A DNA stretch of 49,057 bases, taken from Lentimicrobiaceae bacterium (GTDB lineage Bacteria > Bacteroidota > Bacteroidia > Bacteroidales > P3). Positions 16,425 to 22,876 of this stretch are shown one piece after another. The position numbers and the translations under genes were made by a program. Position 1 is the stretch's first letter; each line of letters opens with the position of its first letter. The stretch covers positions 1 through 49,057 of the forward strand of contig JAFLTI010000013.1 of assembly GCA_022510485.1 (NCBI GenBank), read 5' to 3'. Under the pieces are notes generated by a model. The model saw only the letters and a program-made list of their open reading frames with translations, did no database searches and had not been told where the DNA came from.

Positions 16425-17636
16425 TTAGAGTTTACCGTACAGGTATTCCATGCGGTCTGCCAAATCAACCGCCACTTCTTGCTTGCTTTTAAGCGGCATG
16501 GGGCTTATCGTGCCGTCTTTTTCTAAAAAAGTAACGCGGTTGGTAGCCTGCGCAAAGCCCGCACCGCTGTCTTTTAGCGAATTGAGCACGATTAGATCAG
16601 CATTTTTCTTATGCAGTTTTTCTCCCGCGTTAGACAGTTCGTTTTCCGTTTCCAAGGCAAAGCCTACCAAAAGCTGTTTTGCCTGCTTGTTCTTTCCCAA
16701 AGCGGCAAGAATATCCTGCGTTTTAGAAAGCCTCAGCTGCAAGGATTCGTCGTGTTTCTTGATTTTTTCCTTGCTCGGATTCAAGGGCGTATAATCGGCA
16801 ACCGCCGCCGAAAGCACCGCCATATCCATATCTGCCCACAGTTCCGTTGCCGCCTTGAACATTTCTTGGGCGGAAGTAACGGCAATGCTGCGGAACATTT
16901 TTGCCTTGGGGCTTGCCTGCATTGGTCCGTGAACCAAATACACTGCCGCGCCCCGCTTTGCCAATTCGTCGGCTATGCAGCAGCCCATCAAGCCTGTAGA
17001 ATGATTGCTGATATAACGCACCGGGTCTATCGCCTCTACCGTAGGACCGGCGGTAATGAGAATCTTTTTTTCTTGCAGACTGGCGCAAGACTTTTGAAGA
17101 AGTTCGTTTATCCTTTCAAAAATCGCCTCGGCTTCCGGCATCCTGCCCTCACCCTCCGTACCGCAAGCCAAAGACCCTGTTGCGGCAGGCATGATTTCCG
17201 CACCCCAAGCGCGCAGTTTTTGCAAGTTCTCCTGCGTGGCAGGATGCCGGTACATCTGCGTGTTCATTGCCGGTACAAGCAAGACCGTTTTGTTAAAGGC
17301 ATTAAAAAGCGTGCTTAGCGCGTTGTCGGCTATGCCGTTGGCAAACTTGCCCAAGGTATTTGCCGTTGCCGGCGCCACCACCAACAAATCGCCCCAGTCG
17401 GCATACGATATATGCTCGGTAGCACTTTCGTTGCGGGAAGAAAACATATCCGAATACAAGGGATAGCCGCTCAGTGTGGAAAGGCTCAAAGGGGTAACGA
17501 ACTGCAAGGCAGAAGGCGTGCACACGCAGCGAACCTGTGCGCCTGCCTTTACTAACAGACGCACGAGCGTAAGGGTCTTGTAAGCGGCAATGCCGCCGCT
17601 AAGCCCCACGATGATTTTCTTGCCCTGCAACGACAT
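16425..17636 (-). CDS. coaBC: Bifunctional phosphopantothenoylcysteine decarboxylase/phosphopantothenate-cysteine ligase
   Basis: 403 residues. The N-terminal CoaC half (1-175) is an FMN flavoprotein with GGIAAYKTL, the active-site His in TEHISYADW, PAMNTQMY and GSLACGTEGEGRM. The C-terminal CoaB half (190-403) begins ILITAGPTVEAIDPVRYISN and binds CTP. Together they convert 4'-phosphopantothenate and cysteine to 4'-phosphopantetheine in coenzyme A synthesis. It follows rpoZ with an 8-base gap. Confidence 0.95.
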   Translation of the reverse strand: MSLQGKKIIVGLSGGIAAYKTLTLVRLLVKAGAQVRCVCTPSALQFVTPLSLSTLSGYPLYSDMFSSRNESATEHISYADWGDLLVVAPATANTLGKFANGIADNALSTLFNAFNKTVLLVPAMNTQMYRHPATQENLQKLRAWGAEIMPAATGSLACGTEGEGRMPEAEAIFERINELLQKSCASLQEKKILITAGPTVEAIDPVRYISNHSTGLMGCCIADELAKRGAAVYLVHGPMQASPKAKMFRSIAVTSAQEMFKAATELWADMDMAVLSAAVADYTPLNPSKEKIKKHDESLQLRLSKTQDILAALGKNKQAKQLLVGFALETENELSNAGEKLHKKNADLIVLNSLKDSGAGFAQATNRVTFLEKDGTISPMPLKSKQEVAVDLADRMEYLYGKL

Positions 17637-17644
17637 TCTAAAGA

Positions 17645-17983
17645 TTATTCTTCCTCTTCGCTGTTGGCGCGCTTAAATTTGAGCGTGCCGTCTAAGAGTT
17701 CCTGAGTGGCAATCAGGCTGGGTTTGGAGATTTGTTCGTAATAACGCGCAATCTCTATCTGTTCACGGTTTTCATAGATTTCGTCTATGCCGTCGCCTCC
17801 CGAATTCTGAGCCGCAAAGTCTGCAATCTTGTTTACCAATTCCTGACGCAGGGAAGCCGAAATCTGATTGGCTCTTTTAGAAAGGTTCACCACCGTTTCG
17901 TAAAGATTGCCCGTTTCCTTGTCGAAGTTGGATAGGTCGCGGGTAACCGCTTCGTGTGTCGCTTTGATTTTCTTGTAATCCAT
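17645..17983 (-). CDS. rpoZ: RNA polymerase omega subunit
   Basis: 112 residues: MDYKKIKATHEAVTRDLSNF near the start, NLSKRANQISASLRQEL in the middle (the conserved omega core that clamps the beta' subunit) and an acidic end (NSEEEE). Omega helps beta' fold and join RNA polymerase. Length and the bamD-rpoZ-coaBC order match the Bacteroidota form. It is separated from bamD by 30 bases. Confidence 0.85.
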   Translation of the reverse strand: MDYKKIKATHEAVTRDLSNFDKETGNLYETVVNLSKRANQISASLRQELVNKIADFAAQNSGGDGIDEIYENREQIEIARYYEQISKPSLIATQELLDGTLKFKRANSEEEE

Positions 17984-18013
17984 CGTTTATATAGTGTTTT
18001 CAATTATTCTTTT

Positions 18014-18814
18014 CTACATCTTTTCCTTAGCTGTCTGCACCAGTTTGTCGGCATCGTCCCTATAGCGCGAATCCGCATAGGAGCGCAGGAACAGGTCGTA
18101 AATATCCACCACCTTGCGGTAACGCTCCGGTTGCAGATGCTTAAAACTATTTTTGGCATACAGGTAACGGCACTTGAGCATCAAGAACATGGCCTGTTCC
18201 CTGTCGGGCGATTCGGGAAAATCGCGCAAAAAGTTGTTGTAGCAAATGGCAGCGGCATTGTAAAGGTTTCGCCTGTAGTACATACCGGCTATATTGAACG
18301 CCTTTAGGGCAAGTTTCTTGCGCATCTCCACAATCAGGCGGCTTGCCTCCTCTACCCGAGGGCTGTCGGGATAGTAGTTGATATACAGCTGCAACTGCTT
18401 GATAGCCTCCTTGGTGGAACTCTGATCCAAGCGGAAGTCGGGCGATTCCAAGGTTTTGCAATAAGCCGACATATAGGTGGCTTCCTCCACTTTAGAGCCG
18501 TTGGGAAACTGTCGGGAAAGCGTAAGGAAATAATATGCCGCCATATAATAATCCTTGTCGTAGAAATACGAATAGGCTAAATTATACAACAAGCCCTCCA
18601 AGGCATCCTTGCCGCGGAAAAGAGGCAGCAATTCCTCAAAAACCGCGCTCGACTTCTTGTAGTCTTGTTTATCGTATGCCTTTAGCGCAAAATTGTACTT
18701 ATCCTCTATCGTACCGTTTTTGCTAACTCGGTTATACTCTTTTTGATAGGCACAACCCGACAACAATACGATACAGCATAAAGCCGCAAAACACCTCAAT
18801 TTAGTGTAAAACAT
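18014..18814 (-). CDS. bamD: Outer-membrane assembly lipoprotein BamD
   Basis: 266 residues from ATG 18814; a TTG 15 bases upstream is not favoured. A lipoprotein signal peptide (MFYTKLRCFAALCCIVLLSG) ends in lipobox LLSGC, and at least four TPR-type helical hairpins follow (for example DKYNFALKAYDKQDYKKSSAVF and YNAAAICYNNFLRDFPES). BamD is the essential lipoprotein of the BAM complex that inserts beta-barrels. A TATTTTCG box (18826-18819) ends only 4 bases before the ATG; if real it would give a leaderless message, so transcription more likely comes from further upstream through the ubiA/radical SAM genes. Confidence 0.88.
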   Translation of the reverse strand: MFYTKLRCFAALCCIVLLSGCAYQKEYNRVSKNGTIEDKYNFALKAYDKQDYKKSSAVFEELLPLFRGKDALEGLLYNLAYSYFYDKDYYMAAYYFLTLSRQFPNGSKVEEATYMSAYCKTLESPDFRLDQSSTKEAIKQLQLYINYYPDSPRVEEASRLIVEMRKKLALKAFNIAGMYYRRNLYNAAAICYNNFLRDFPESPDREQAMFLMLKCRYLYAKNSFKHLQPERYRKVVDIYDLFLRSYADSRYRDDADKLVQTAKEKM

Positions 18815-18851
18815 CTCGCGAAAATACAAAAAATCTTTAAGACCTTTTGGC

Positions 18852-19742
18852 TTAAACGCGCAACTTCAATCCGGCAAAAACGGTATCGGGCTTAAAGGCG
18901 AACACACAAGCCATTTCGCCTGCCATACAGAAACCGCAGTCCTTACAGATGTCCGTACCGTTGCCGATGCACAGCCCACGACTGCCGTCAGGATAGATGA
19001 AATTGGTTACCCAGCAACGCCTCTTGAAGTTTCCGGAACGCATTTTCTTAAGCCCCGAAACCGAATTCATAATATGGTAACCCTTTTTCTTATACGATAT
19101 TACCTTATCTATAATCTGCCGGCGACGTGCTTGGTCAAGGCTCAGGTATTCGGTGCCGGGAAAGGGCGTATGGAAATTGATGCTTATCGATTCGATATGC
19201 GGATTTTTCTCGGCATATTCGATGGTGTTTTCCACATCCTGCCAGTTGAGCGTGTTCACCACCATATTAACGCTCAGGTGAGGATGAGCGGCGGCAGCGA
19301 TGTTTTTCTCCAATCGGGCAAAGGTTCCCGCTCCGCGCACTTCTTCGTGAAATTTTTCCGTGCCGTCTAAGCTTACCCAAATGGAATCAGCCCGGCATCC
19401 GCCAAAAGGTAACTGGGCGTTGGTGGTGATGGTTGCCGAAAAAAAGCCTATCTGCTTTGCCAAATCTATCAGGTCGTTGATAGTTTTTTCACCGTCGCGC
19501 CAAAGCATGGTTTCCCCTCCCTCGAAATCCACAAAGCGGGAACCCAAGGCATAGGAATACTCCAAGTGTTCCCTTACCTGCTCCATTGTCATTTCGTGCG
19601 GGTTCTCCTTTTGGTAGACACTGCAATGCCTGCATTGCAGATTGCAGCGGTCGCCAACAAACAGAACGGTCTGCAAGGGGGCGCGACGCCCCAAAAAGCG
19701 GGCGCGGAAAAACCATTGCGCCAAGTACAGCATCTTTTTCAT
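18852..19742 (-). CDS. Radical SAM protein with cysteine-rich C-terminus
   Basis: 296 residues from ATG 19742, two bases after the ubiA-like stop. The [4Fe-4S]/AdoMet motif CNLQCRHC gives C33, C37 and C40. A TIM-barrel-like core follows (EGGETMLW, SIWVSLDGTEKFHE, NFHTPFPGTEYLS). The tail holds six more cysteines (RRCWVTNF ... LCIGNGTDICKDCGFCMAGE), suggesting one or two auxiliary iron-sulfur clusters. The general build recalls HpnH/DUF3463-type radical SAM enzymes, but the substrate is unknown. Tight coupling to a UbiA prenyltransferase suggests the two act on one lipid or quinone-like product; that is inference. Confidence 0.75.
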   Translation of the reverse strand: MKKMLYLAQWFFRARFLGRRAPLQTVLFVGDRCNLQCRHCSVYQKENPHEMTMEQVREHLEYSYALGSRFVDFEGGETMLWRDGEKTINDLIDLAKQIGFFSATITTNAQLPFGGCRADSIWVSLDGTEKFHEEVRGAGTFARLEKNIAAAAHPHLSVNMVVNTLNWQDVENTIEYAEKNPHIESISINFHTPFPGTEYLSLDQARRRQIIDKVISYKKKGYHIMNSVSGLKKMRSGNFKRRCWVTNFIYPDGSRGLCIGNGTDICKDCGFCMAGEMACVFAFKPDTVFAGLKLRV

Positions 19743-19744
19743 CT

Positions 19745-20752
19745 CTACCAAGTTTCGGGAAATATAAAGCTGACAGCCAACAGGATAATGCAAAAGAACG
19801 TGATGATGTTGCGGGCGGTAAGCCAGCGAATCATAAACCACTCGATACCTGCCTTGCGGTAGTCTTCAAAATCTTTTTTGGGTGCCACCCACCAACGGGT
19901 CTGCATATTATCTTCTTTCTTGCCGGAACAAAATTCCGTGAGCGAGCGCATTAACCATACCGAAAGCGGAAACACTATCCATACGGCCAAATATGCCCAA
20001 TGCAACTGTTTTACAATTACGCCGGCGGTAATAAGCAGATAAGGCACAAAATTAAAGATGCCCGAAAGCACGAGCTGCCCTTTATAACCGCCCATCAGGT
20101 GAGCCATAGTGCGTTTACCCATACGCAGGTCGGGCTCGGCATCCATTATGGAATGGGTATATACGATATTGGTAACCAACAGCCCCACCGCTACCGAAAT
20201 CCATGCTATTTTGCCCGAAAAAACGCCGGTGGCGGCATAGAACACCCCTGTCATACAAAGGGGGCCGAACATCAGAAAGATAACCGCTTCTCCCCAGCCG
20301 CGAAAAGCAAGGCGCAGCGGCTTTCCCGAATAGAAAATGCCGAGCAGAAATGCGGCGAATGCCAGATATAAGACAGGAAGACCGCGCATATATGCCAGCC
20401 CGAATCCGATACAAGCCGCCAAGAACAAGAAAACAGCAGTGGCTAGCAAAAGCTGTTTGGGTGTTGTCTGCCCTGATGTGAGGTAGGGATATTTGACCAC
20501 GCGGGCGCGGATTCCGTCGGAAGCCAATTGCTGTCTTGTTTCGCCAAAGTGTACTTTGTAATCGAACCAGTCGTCGGCAAGGTTCATACCCAAATGCGCC
20601 AAGCCTACGCCTATTACCGCCAATATGCCGGCAACCCACGAAAAGCCCTCCGTACCGGAAGCCGCCGCCAATGCCGTAATGGCAGGAAGCAGACTTTGCG
20701 GAAGCGAAATCGGGCGTGCATTATGATACCAGAAAGCTATTCTATTACTCAT
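19745..20752 (-). CDS. UbiA-family prenyltransferase
   Basis: 335 residues with eight or nine membrane helices. The two Asp-rich motifs that bind Mg2+ and prenyl diphosphate are NLADDWFDYK (about 57-66) and DAEPDLRMGKRT in the second half. Relatives include MenA (menaquinone) and other UbiA enzymes that attach isoprenoid chains to aromatic rings. The first motif is followed by an insert (HFGETRQQLASDGIRARVVK) before YLTSGQ, unlike the compact classic MenA. There are no men genes nearby, so it is left as a UbiA homologue. First gene of the long minus-strand block, with a promoter box at 20775-20782. Confidence 0.8.
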   Translation of the reverse strand: MSNRIAFWYHNARPISLPQSLLPAITALAAASGTEGFSWVAGILAVIGVGLAHLGMNLADDWFDYKVHFGETRQQLASDGIRARVVKYPYLTSGQTTPKQLLLATAVFLFLAACIGFGLAYMRGLPVLYLAFAAFLLGIFYSGKPLRLAFRGWGEAVIFLMFGPLCMTGVFYAATGVFSGKIAWISVAVGLLVTNIVYTHSIMDAEPDLRMGKRTMAHLMGGYKGQLVLSGIFNFVPYLLITAGVIVKQLHWAYLAVWIVFPLSVWLMRSLTEFCSGKKEDNMQTRWWVAPKKDFEDYRKAGIEWFMIRWLTARNIITFFCIILLAVSFIFPETW

Positions 20753-20774
20753 CGTTTTACATTGAAAAAGTGTG

Positions 20775-20782
20775 CGAATATA
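20775..20782 (-). promoter_or_regulatory. -7 box for the ubiA-led operon
   Basis: TATATTCG on the minus strand (one mismatch to TAnnTTTG), 22 bases before the ubiA-like ATG at 20752. It is divergent from the tRNA-Ala promoter. Confidence 0.5.
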
Positions 20783-20795
20783 CGAAATTACGCCG

Positions 20796-20827
20796 TTTGC
20801 GGATACGCTCTATTTTTTATATCTTCG
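20796..20827 (+). promoter_or_regulatory. Promoter of the tRNA-Ala/tRNA-Ser unit
   Basis: TTTG at 20796-20799 and TATCTTCG at 20820-20827 are separated by 20 bases, the expected Bacteroidota -33/-7 spacing. The tRNA begins 10 bases after the -7 box. Confidence 0.7.
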
Positions 20828-20837
20828 CAAAAATTTT

Positions 20838-20910
20838 GGGGCATTAGCTCATCTGGTAGAGCGTTTGGTTCGCAATCAAAAGGTAGTGGGTTCGAGTCCC
20901 ATATGCTCCA
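20838..20910 (+). tRNA. tRNA-Ala (anticodon CGC)
   Basis: The cloverleaf is complete: acceptor GGGGCAT/ATGCTCC, D-arm GCTC/GAGC, anticodon stem TTTGG/TCAAA with loop TTCGCAA, T-arm GTGGG/CCCAT with TTCGAGT loop, discriminator A. G3 faces T70 in the acceptor, the identity pair of alanine tRNAs, which supports Ala for anticodon CGC (codon GCG). CCA is not encoded. Confidence 0.93.
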
Positions 20911-20932
20911 CAACGACGAAAGTTGCCCTATT

Positions 20933-21017
20933 GGAAAGTTGGCAGAGTGGTCGATTGCGGCGGTCTTGAAAACCGTTGAGGCGCGAGTCTCCGGGGGTTC
21001 GAATCCCTCACTTTCCG
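20933..21017 (+). tRNA. tRNA-Ser (anticodon TGA)
   Basis: Acceptor GGAAAGT/ACTTTCC with discriminator G, anticodon loop CTTGAAA (anticodon TGA, codon UCA), a long variable arm (GAGGCGCGAGTCTC region) as in class II tRNAs, and T-loop TTCGAAT. It is separated by 22 bases from tRNA-Ala and shares its promoter. CCA is not encoded. Confidence 0.95.
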
Positions 21018-21027
21018 CAAGCGAAGC

Positions 21028-21061
21028 AAAAAGCCTTGAGGCGAAGCCTCAGGGCTTTTTT
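21028..21061 (+). terminator. Terminator after tRNA-Ser
   Basis: AAAAAGCC-T-TGAGGC pairs with GCCTCA-G-GGCTTTTT with a GAA loop and trailing T-run, 11 bases after the tRNA. Confidence 0.8.
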
Positions 21062-21109
21062 AATGCCCATCCGTGGAGAGCTTGCTCTCCTAAGGGTGGG
21101 CATTAAAAA
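21056..21109. repeat. Hairpin leading into the repeat array
   Basis: TTTTTAATGCCCATCC (from 21057) and GGGTGGGCATTAAAAA (to 21108) are complementary except for one position, with a nested GAGAGC/GCTCTC hairpin. It overlaps both the tRNA terminator and the first repeat unit. Confidence 0.6.
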
Positions 21110-21399
21110 GCCAAGCGCGAAAAGCGCAACTGGCTTTTTGCTTCGCTTTGACACCCCCCCGGGATCAGCGAGCGCAGCGAGCTAATCCCTCAAACAATCA
21201 CATCGAACTTGCTCGTTCTCGGCTTGCATTAAAAAGCCAAGCGCGAAAAACGCAACTGGCTTTTTGCTTCGCTTTGATACCCCACCCCCCGGGATCAGCG
21301 AGCGTAGCGAGCTAATCCCTCAAACCATCTCATCGAACTTGCTCGTTCTCGGCTTGCATTAAAAAGCCAAGCGCGAAAAACGCGGCTGGCTTTTTGCTT
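21100..21399. repeat. Hairpin-rich tandem repeat array (2 full units plus a partial)
   Basis: This fills the 460-base gap between tRNA-Ser and the ATPase gene. Units begin GCATTAAAAAGCCAAGCGCG at 21100, 21226 and 21356 (spacing 126 and 130 bases; the third copy stops at 21399). Each full unit contains a terminator-like hairpin (AAAAAGCCA/TGGCTTTTT around GCGC-GAAAA-GCGC), a C-run, a GGGAT...AATCCC hairpin with AGCGAGCG repeats, and GAAC/GTTC. The segment GGCTTTTTGCTTCGC of each unit is complementary to GCGAAGCAAAAAGCC at 21021-21035 beside the tRNA. No credible coding frame crosses it. It could be a REP-like family or debris of a tRNA-site insertion. Confidence 0.7.
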
Positions 21400-21413
21400 A
21401 CACCAATTCGATT

Positions 21414-21443
21414 TTTGATTTCAAGTTAAATTTTATAACTTTG
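21414..21443 (+). promoter_or_regulatory. Promoter of the ATPase-nuclease gene
   Basis: TTTG at 21414-21417 and TAACTTTG at 21436-21443, 18 bases apart, fit the Bacteroidota consensus. Transcription should start near 21450, inside the paired palindromes. Confidence 0.65.
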
Positions 21444-21471
21444 TAACCGCTGTTACTGTAACTGCTATTAC
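21443..21471. promoter_or_regulatory. Operator-like tandem palindromes at the ATPase promoter
   Basis: GTAACCGCTGTTAC (21443-21456) and GTAACTGCTATTAC (21458-21471) are two copies of a 14-base near-palindrome spaced 15 bases apart. They sit directly after the -7 box and end 6 bases before the ATG, a typical repressor position. Confidence 0.55.
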
Positions 21472-21477
21472 AAAACC

Positions 21478-22806
21478 ATGAAATTCTATAATAGAGAATT
21501 AGAAACAAAAACATTGAAGCGAATTGAGAAAATATCTCAAAATTTCGCTCAAATGACGGTTATTACCGGACGTAGGCGTATCGGTAAAACCACCCTTATC
21601 AAGCACGTTTTCGGGGCGGATAAGATGATATACTTTTTTGTGGCGCGCAAAAGCGAGACCTTGTTATGCCAAGAGTTGACGGAAGCTGTCCGCGACCGCT
21701 TGGGCGAGGACATTGGAACGTTCAGTTCCATGGCGCGTTTGTTTGCCGCCATTATGCAGATAGCCAAACGGAAGCACTTTACGTTGATTTTCGATGAGTT
21801 CCAAAATTTCAAATATATCAACGAGGCGTTTTTCAGCGATATGCAGAACGTGTGGGACACCCACAAGAACGAAGCGAAGATAAACCTTATTGTCTGTGGC
21901 TCGTTGTATTCGATGATGACCAAGATATTCGACGACCGCAAAGAACCGCTCTATGGTCGCGCCACCGCACGAATACGTTTGCAGGCTTTCCCTTTACATA
22001 CCCTTCGGGAGATTCTCCTTGATTATAACCCCTCCTATAAACCTGAGGACTTATTGGCGTTTTATATGCTGACGGGCGGAGTTGCCAAATACGTAGAACA
22101 ATTAATTATACAACAAGCTTTTACAAAAGACTCCATTTTGAAATCCGTCCTTTCTTTCGGTTCCTACTTTATTGAAGAAGGCATGGAGATGCTTTCGGAT
22201 GAGTTCGGAAAAGATTACGGCAACTATTTTTCCATCATGTCGGCGATTGCATCGGGCTATAACGAGCGGGGAGCTATAAAGTCTTATACCGGCATCGAGG
22301 CGGGCGGCTACCTCGAAAAGTTAGAGAATACCTACGACCTTATTTATCGTTATCGTCCCTATCTTGCCACCGAAAGAAGCCAAAGCGTGAAATATGGCAT
22401 CAAAGACAATTTCCTTACCTTTTGGTTCCGCTTTATCTATAAATATCGGAGTTCTGTAGAGATAGGCAACCTCGGCTACGTGTACGACAAAGTGCGAGCC
22501 GATTACGAAACGTATTCGGGCTGGATTCTTGAGCGCTATTTCCGTCAGCAATATCGGGAAACCGGACGTTACAACATCGTTACCAACTATTGGGAAAAAG
22601 ACGGACACAACGAAATAGACCTTATAGCCGTTAACGAGGCGGATAAGGAAGTTGTAATAGGCGAGATAAAACGTAATGCCAAACGGATAGACCTGCACAC
22701 CCTAAAGGAGAAAGCACGCGCAATAACTGCCAAGCATAAAAAAGGCTGGCAGTTCCATTACGTAGGGCTCTCGATGAACGACCTAAAATACGAAAGCGTC
22801 AACTGA
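21478..22806 (+). CDS. Archaeal-type ATPase with DUF234 PD-(D/E)XK-like domain
   Basis: 442 residues. An N-terminal P-loop ATPase domain has Walker A GRRRIGKT (31-38), Walker B LIFDEFQNF (D106/E107) and the typical CGSLYSMM ... PLYGRATARIRLQAF segment. A helical, probably winged-helix middle part follows (about 215-320). The C-terminal DUF234 domain has a nuclease-like core: D381 in HNEIDLIAV and E396/K398 in IGEIKR, with the spacing of PD-(D/E)XK enzymes. The family is widespread in archaea and Bacteroidota, often as lone or mobile genes; its function is unproven, with roles in defence or selfish-element biology proposed. It stands alone beside a tRNA-linked repeat array and has its own promoter and operator-like sites. 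Confidence 0.82.
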   Translation: MKFYNRELETKTLKRIEKISQNFAQMTVITGRRRIGKTTLIKHVFGADKMIYFFVARKSETLLCQELTEAVRDRLGEDIGTFSSMARLFAAIMQIAKRKHFTLIFDEFQNFKYINEAFFSDMQNVWDTHKNEAKINLIVCGSLYSMMTKIFDDRKEPLYGRATARIRLQAFPLHTLREILLDYNPSYKPEDLLAFYMLTGGVAKYVEQLIIQQAFTKDSILKSVLSFGSYFIEEGMEMLSDEFGKDYGNYFSIMSAIASGYNERGAIKSYTGIEAGGYLEKLENTYDLIYRYRPYLATERSQSVKYGIKDNFLTFWFRFIYKYRSSVEIGNLGYVYDKVRADYETYSGWILERYFRQQYRETGRYNIVTNYWEKDGHNEIDLIAVNEADKEVVIGEIKRNAKRIDLHTLKEKARAITAKHKKGWQFHYVGLSMNDLKYESVN

Positions 22807-22876
22807 CCGCACCTCTGAAAACCGCCGCGAAGGAACTGCGCGAGGATGCAAGACCTTGAGGCAATGTCCGTTATTT

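Noticed and set aside
20528-21106. Open frame running through the two tRNA genes
   Set aside because: It crosses both tRNAs, a terminator and the antisense side of the UbiA gene.
20976-21185. Open frame across tRNA-Ser and the first repeat unit
   Set aside because: Starts with TTG inside the tRNA, is low-complexity and lies in hairpin DNA.
20838-22876. Integrative element at the tRNA genes
   Set aside because: No integrase, no repeat of the tRNA 3' end as an attachment site and no other mobile genes were found; only the repeat array and one ATPase gene.
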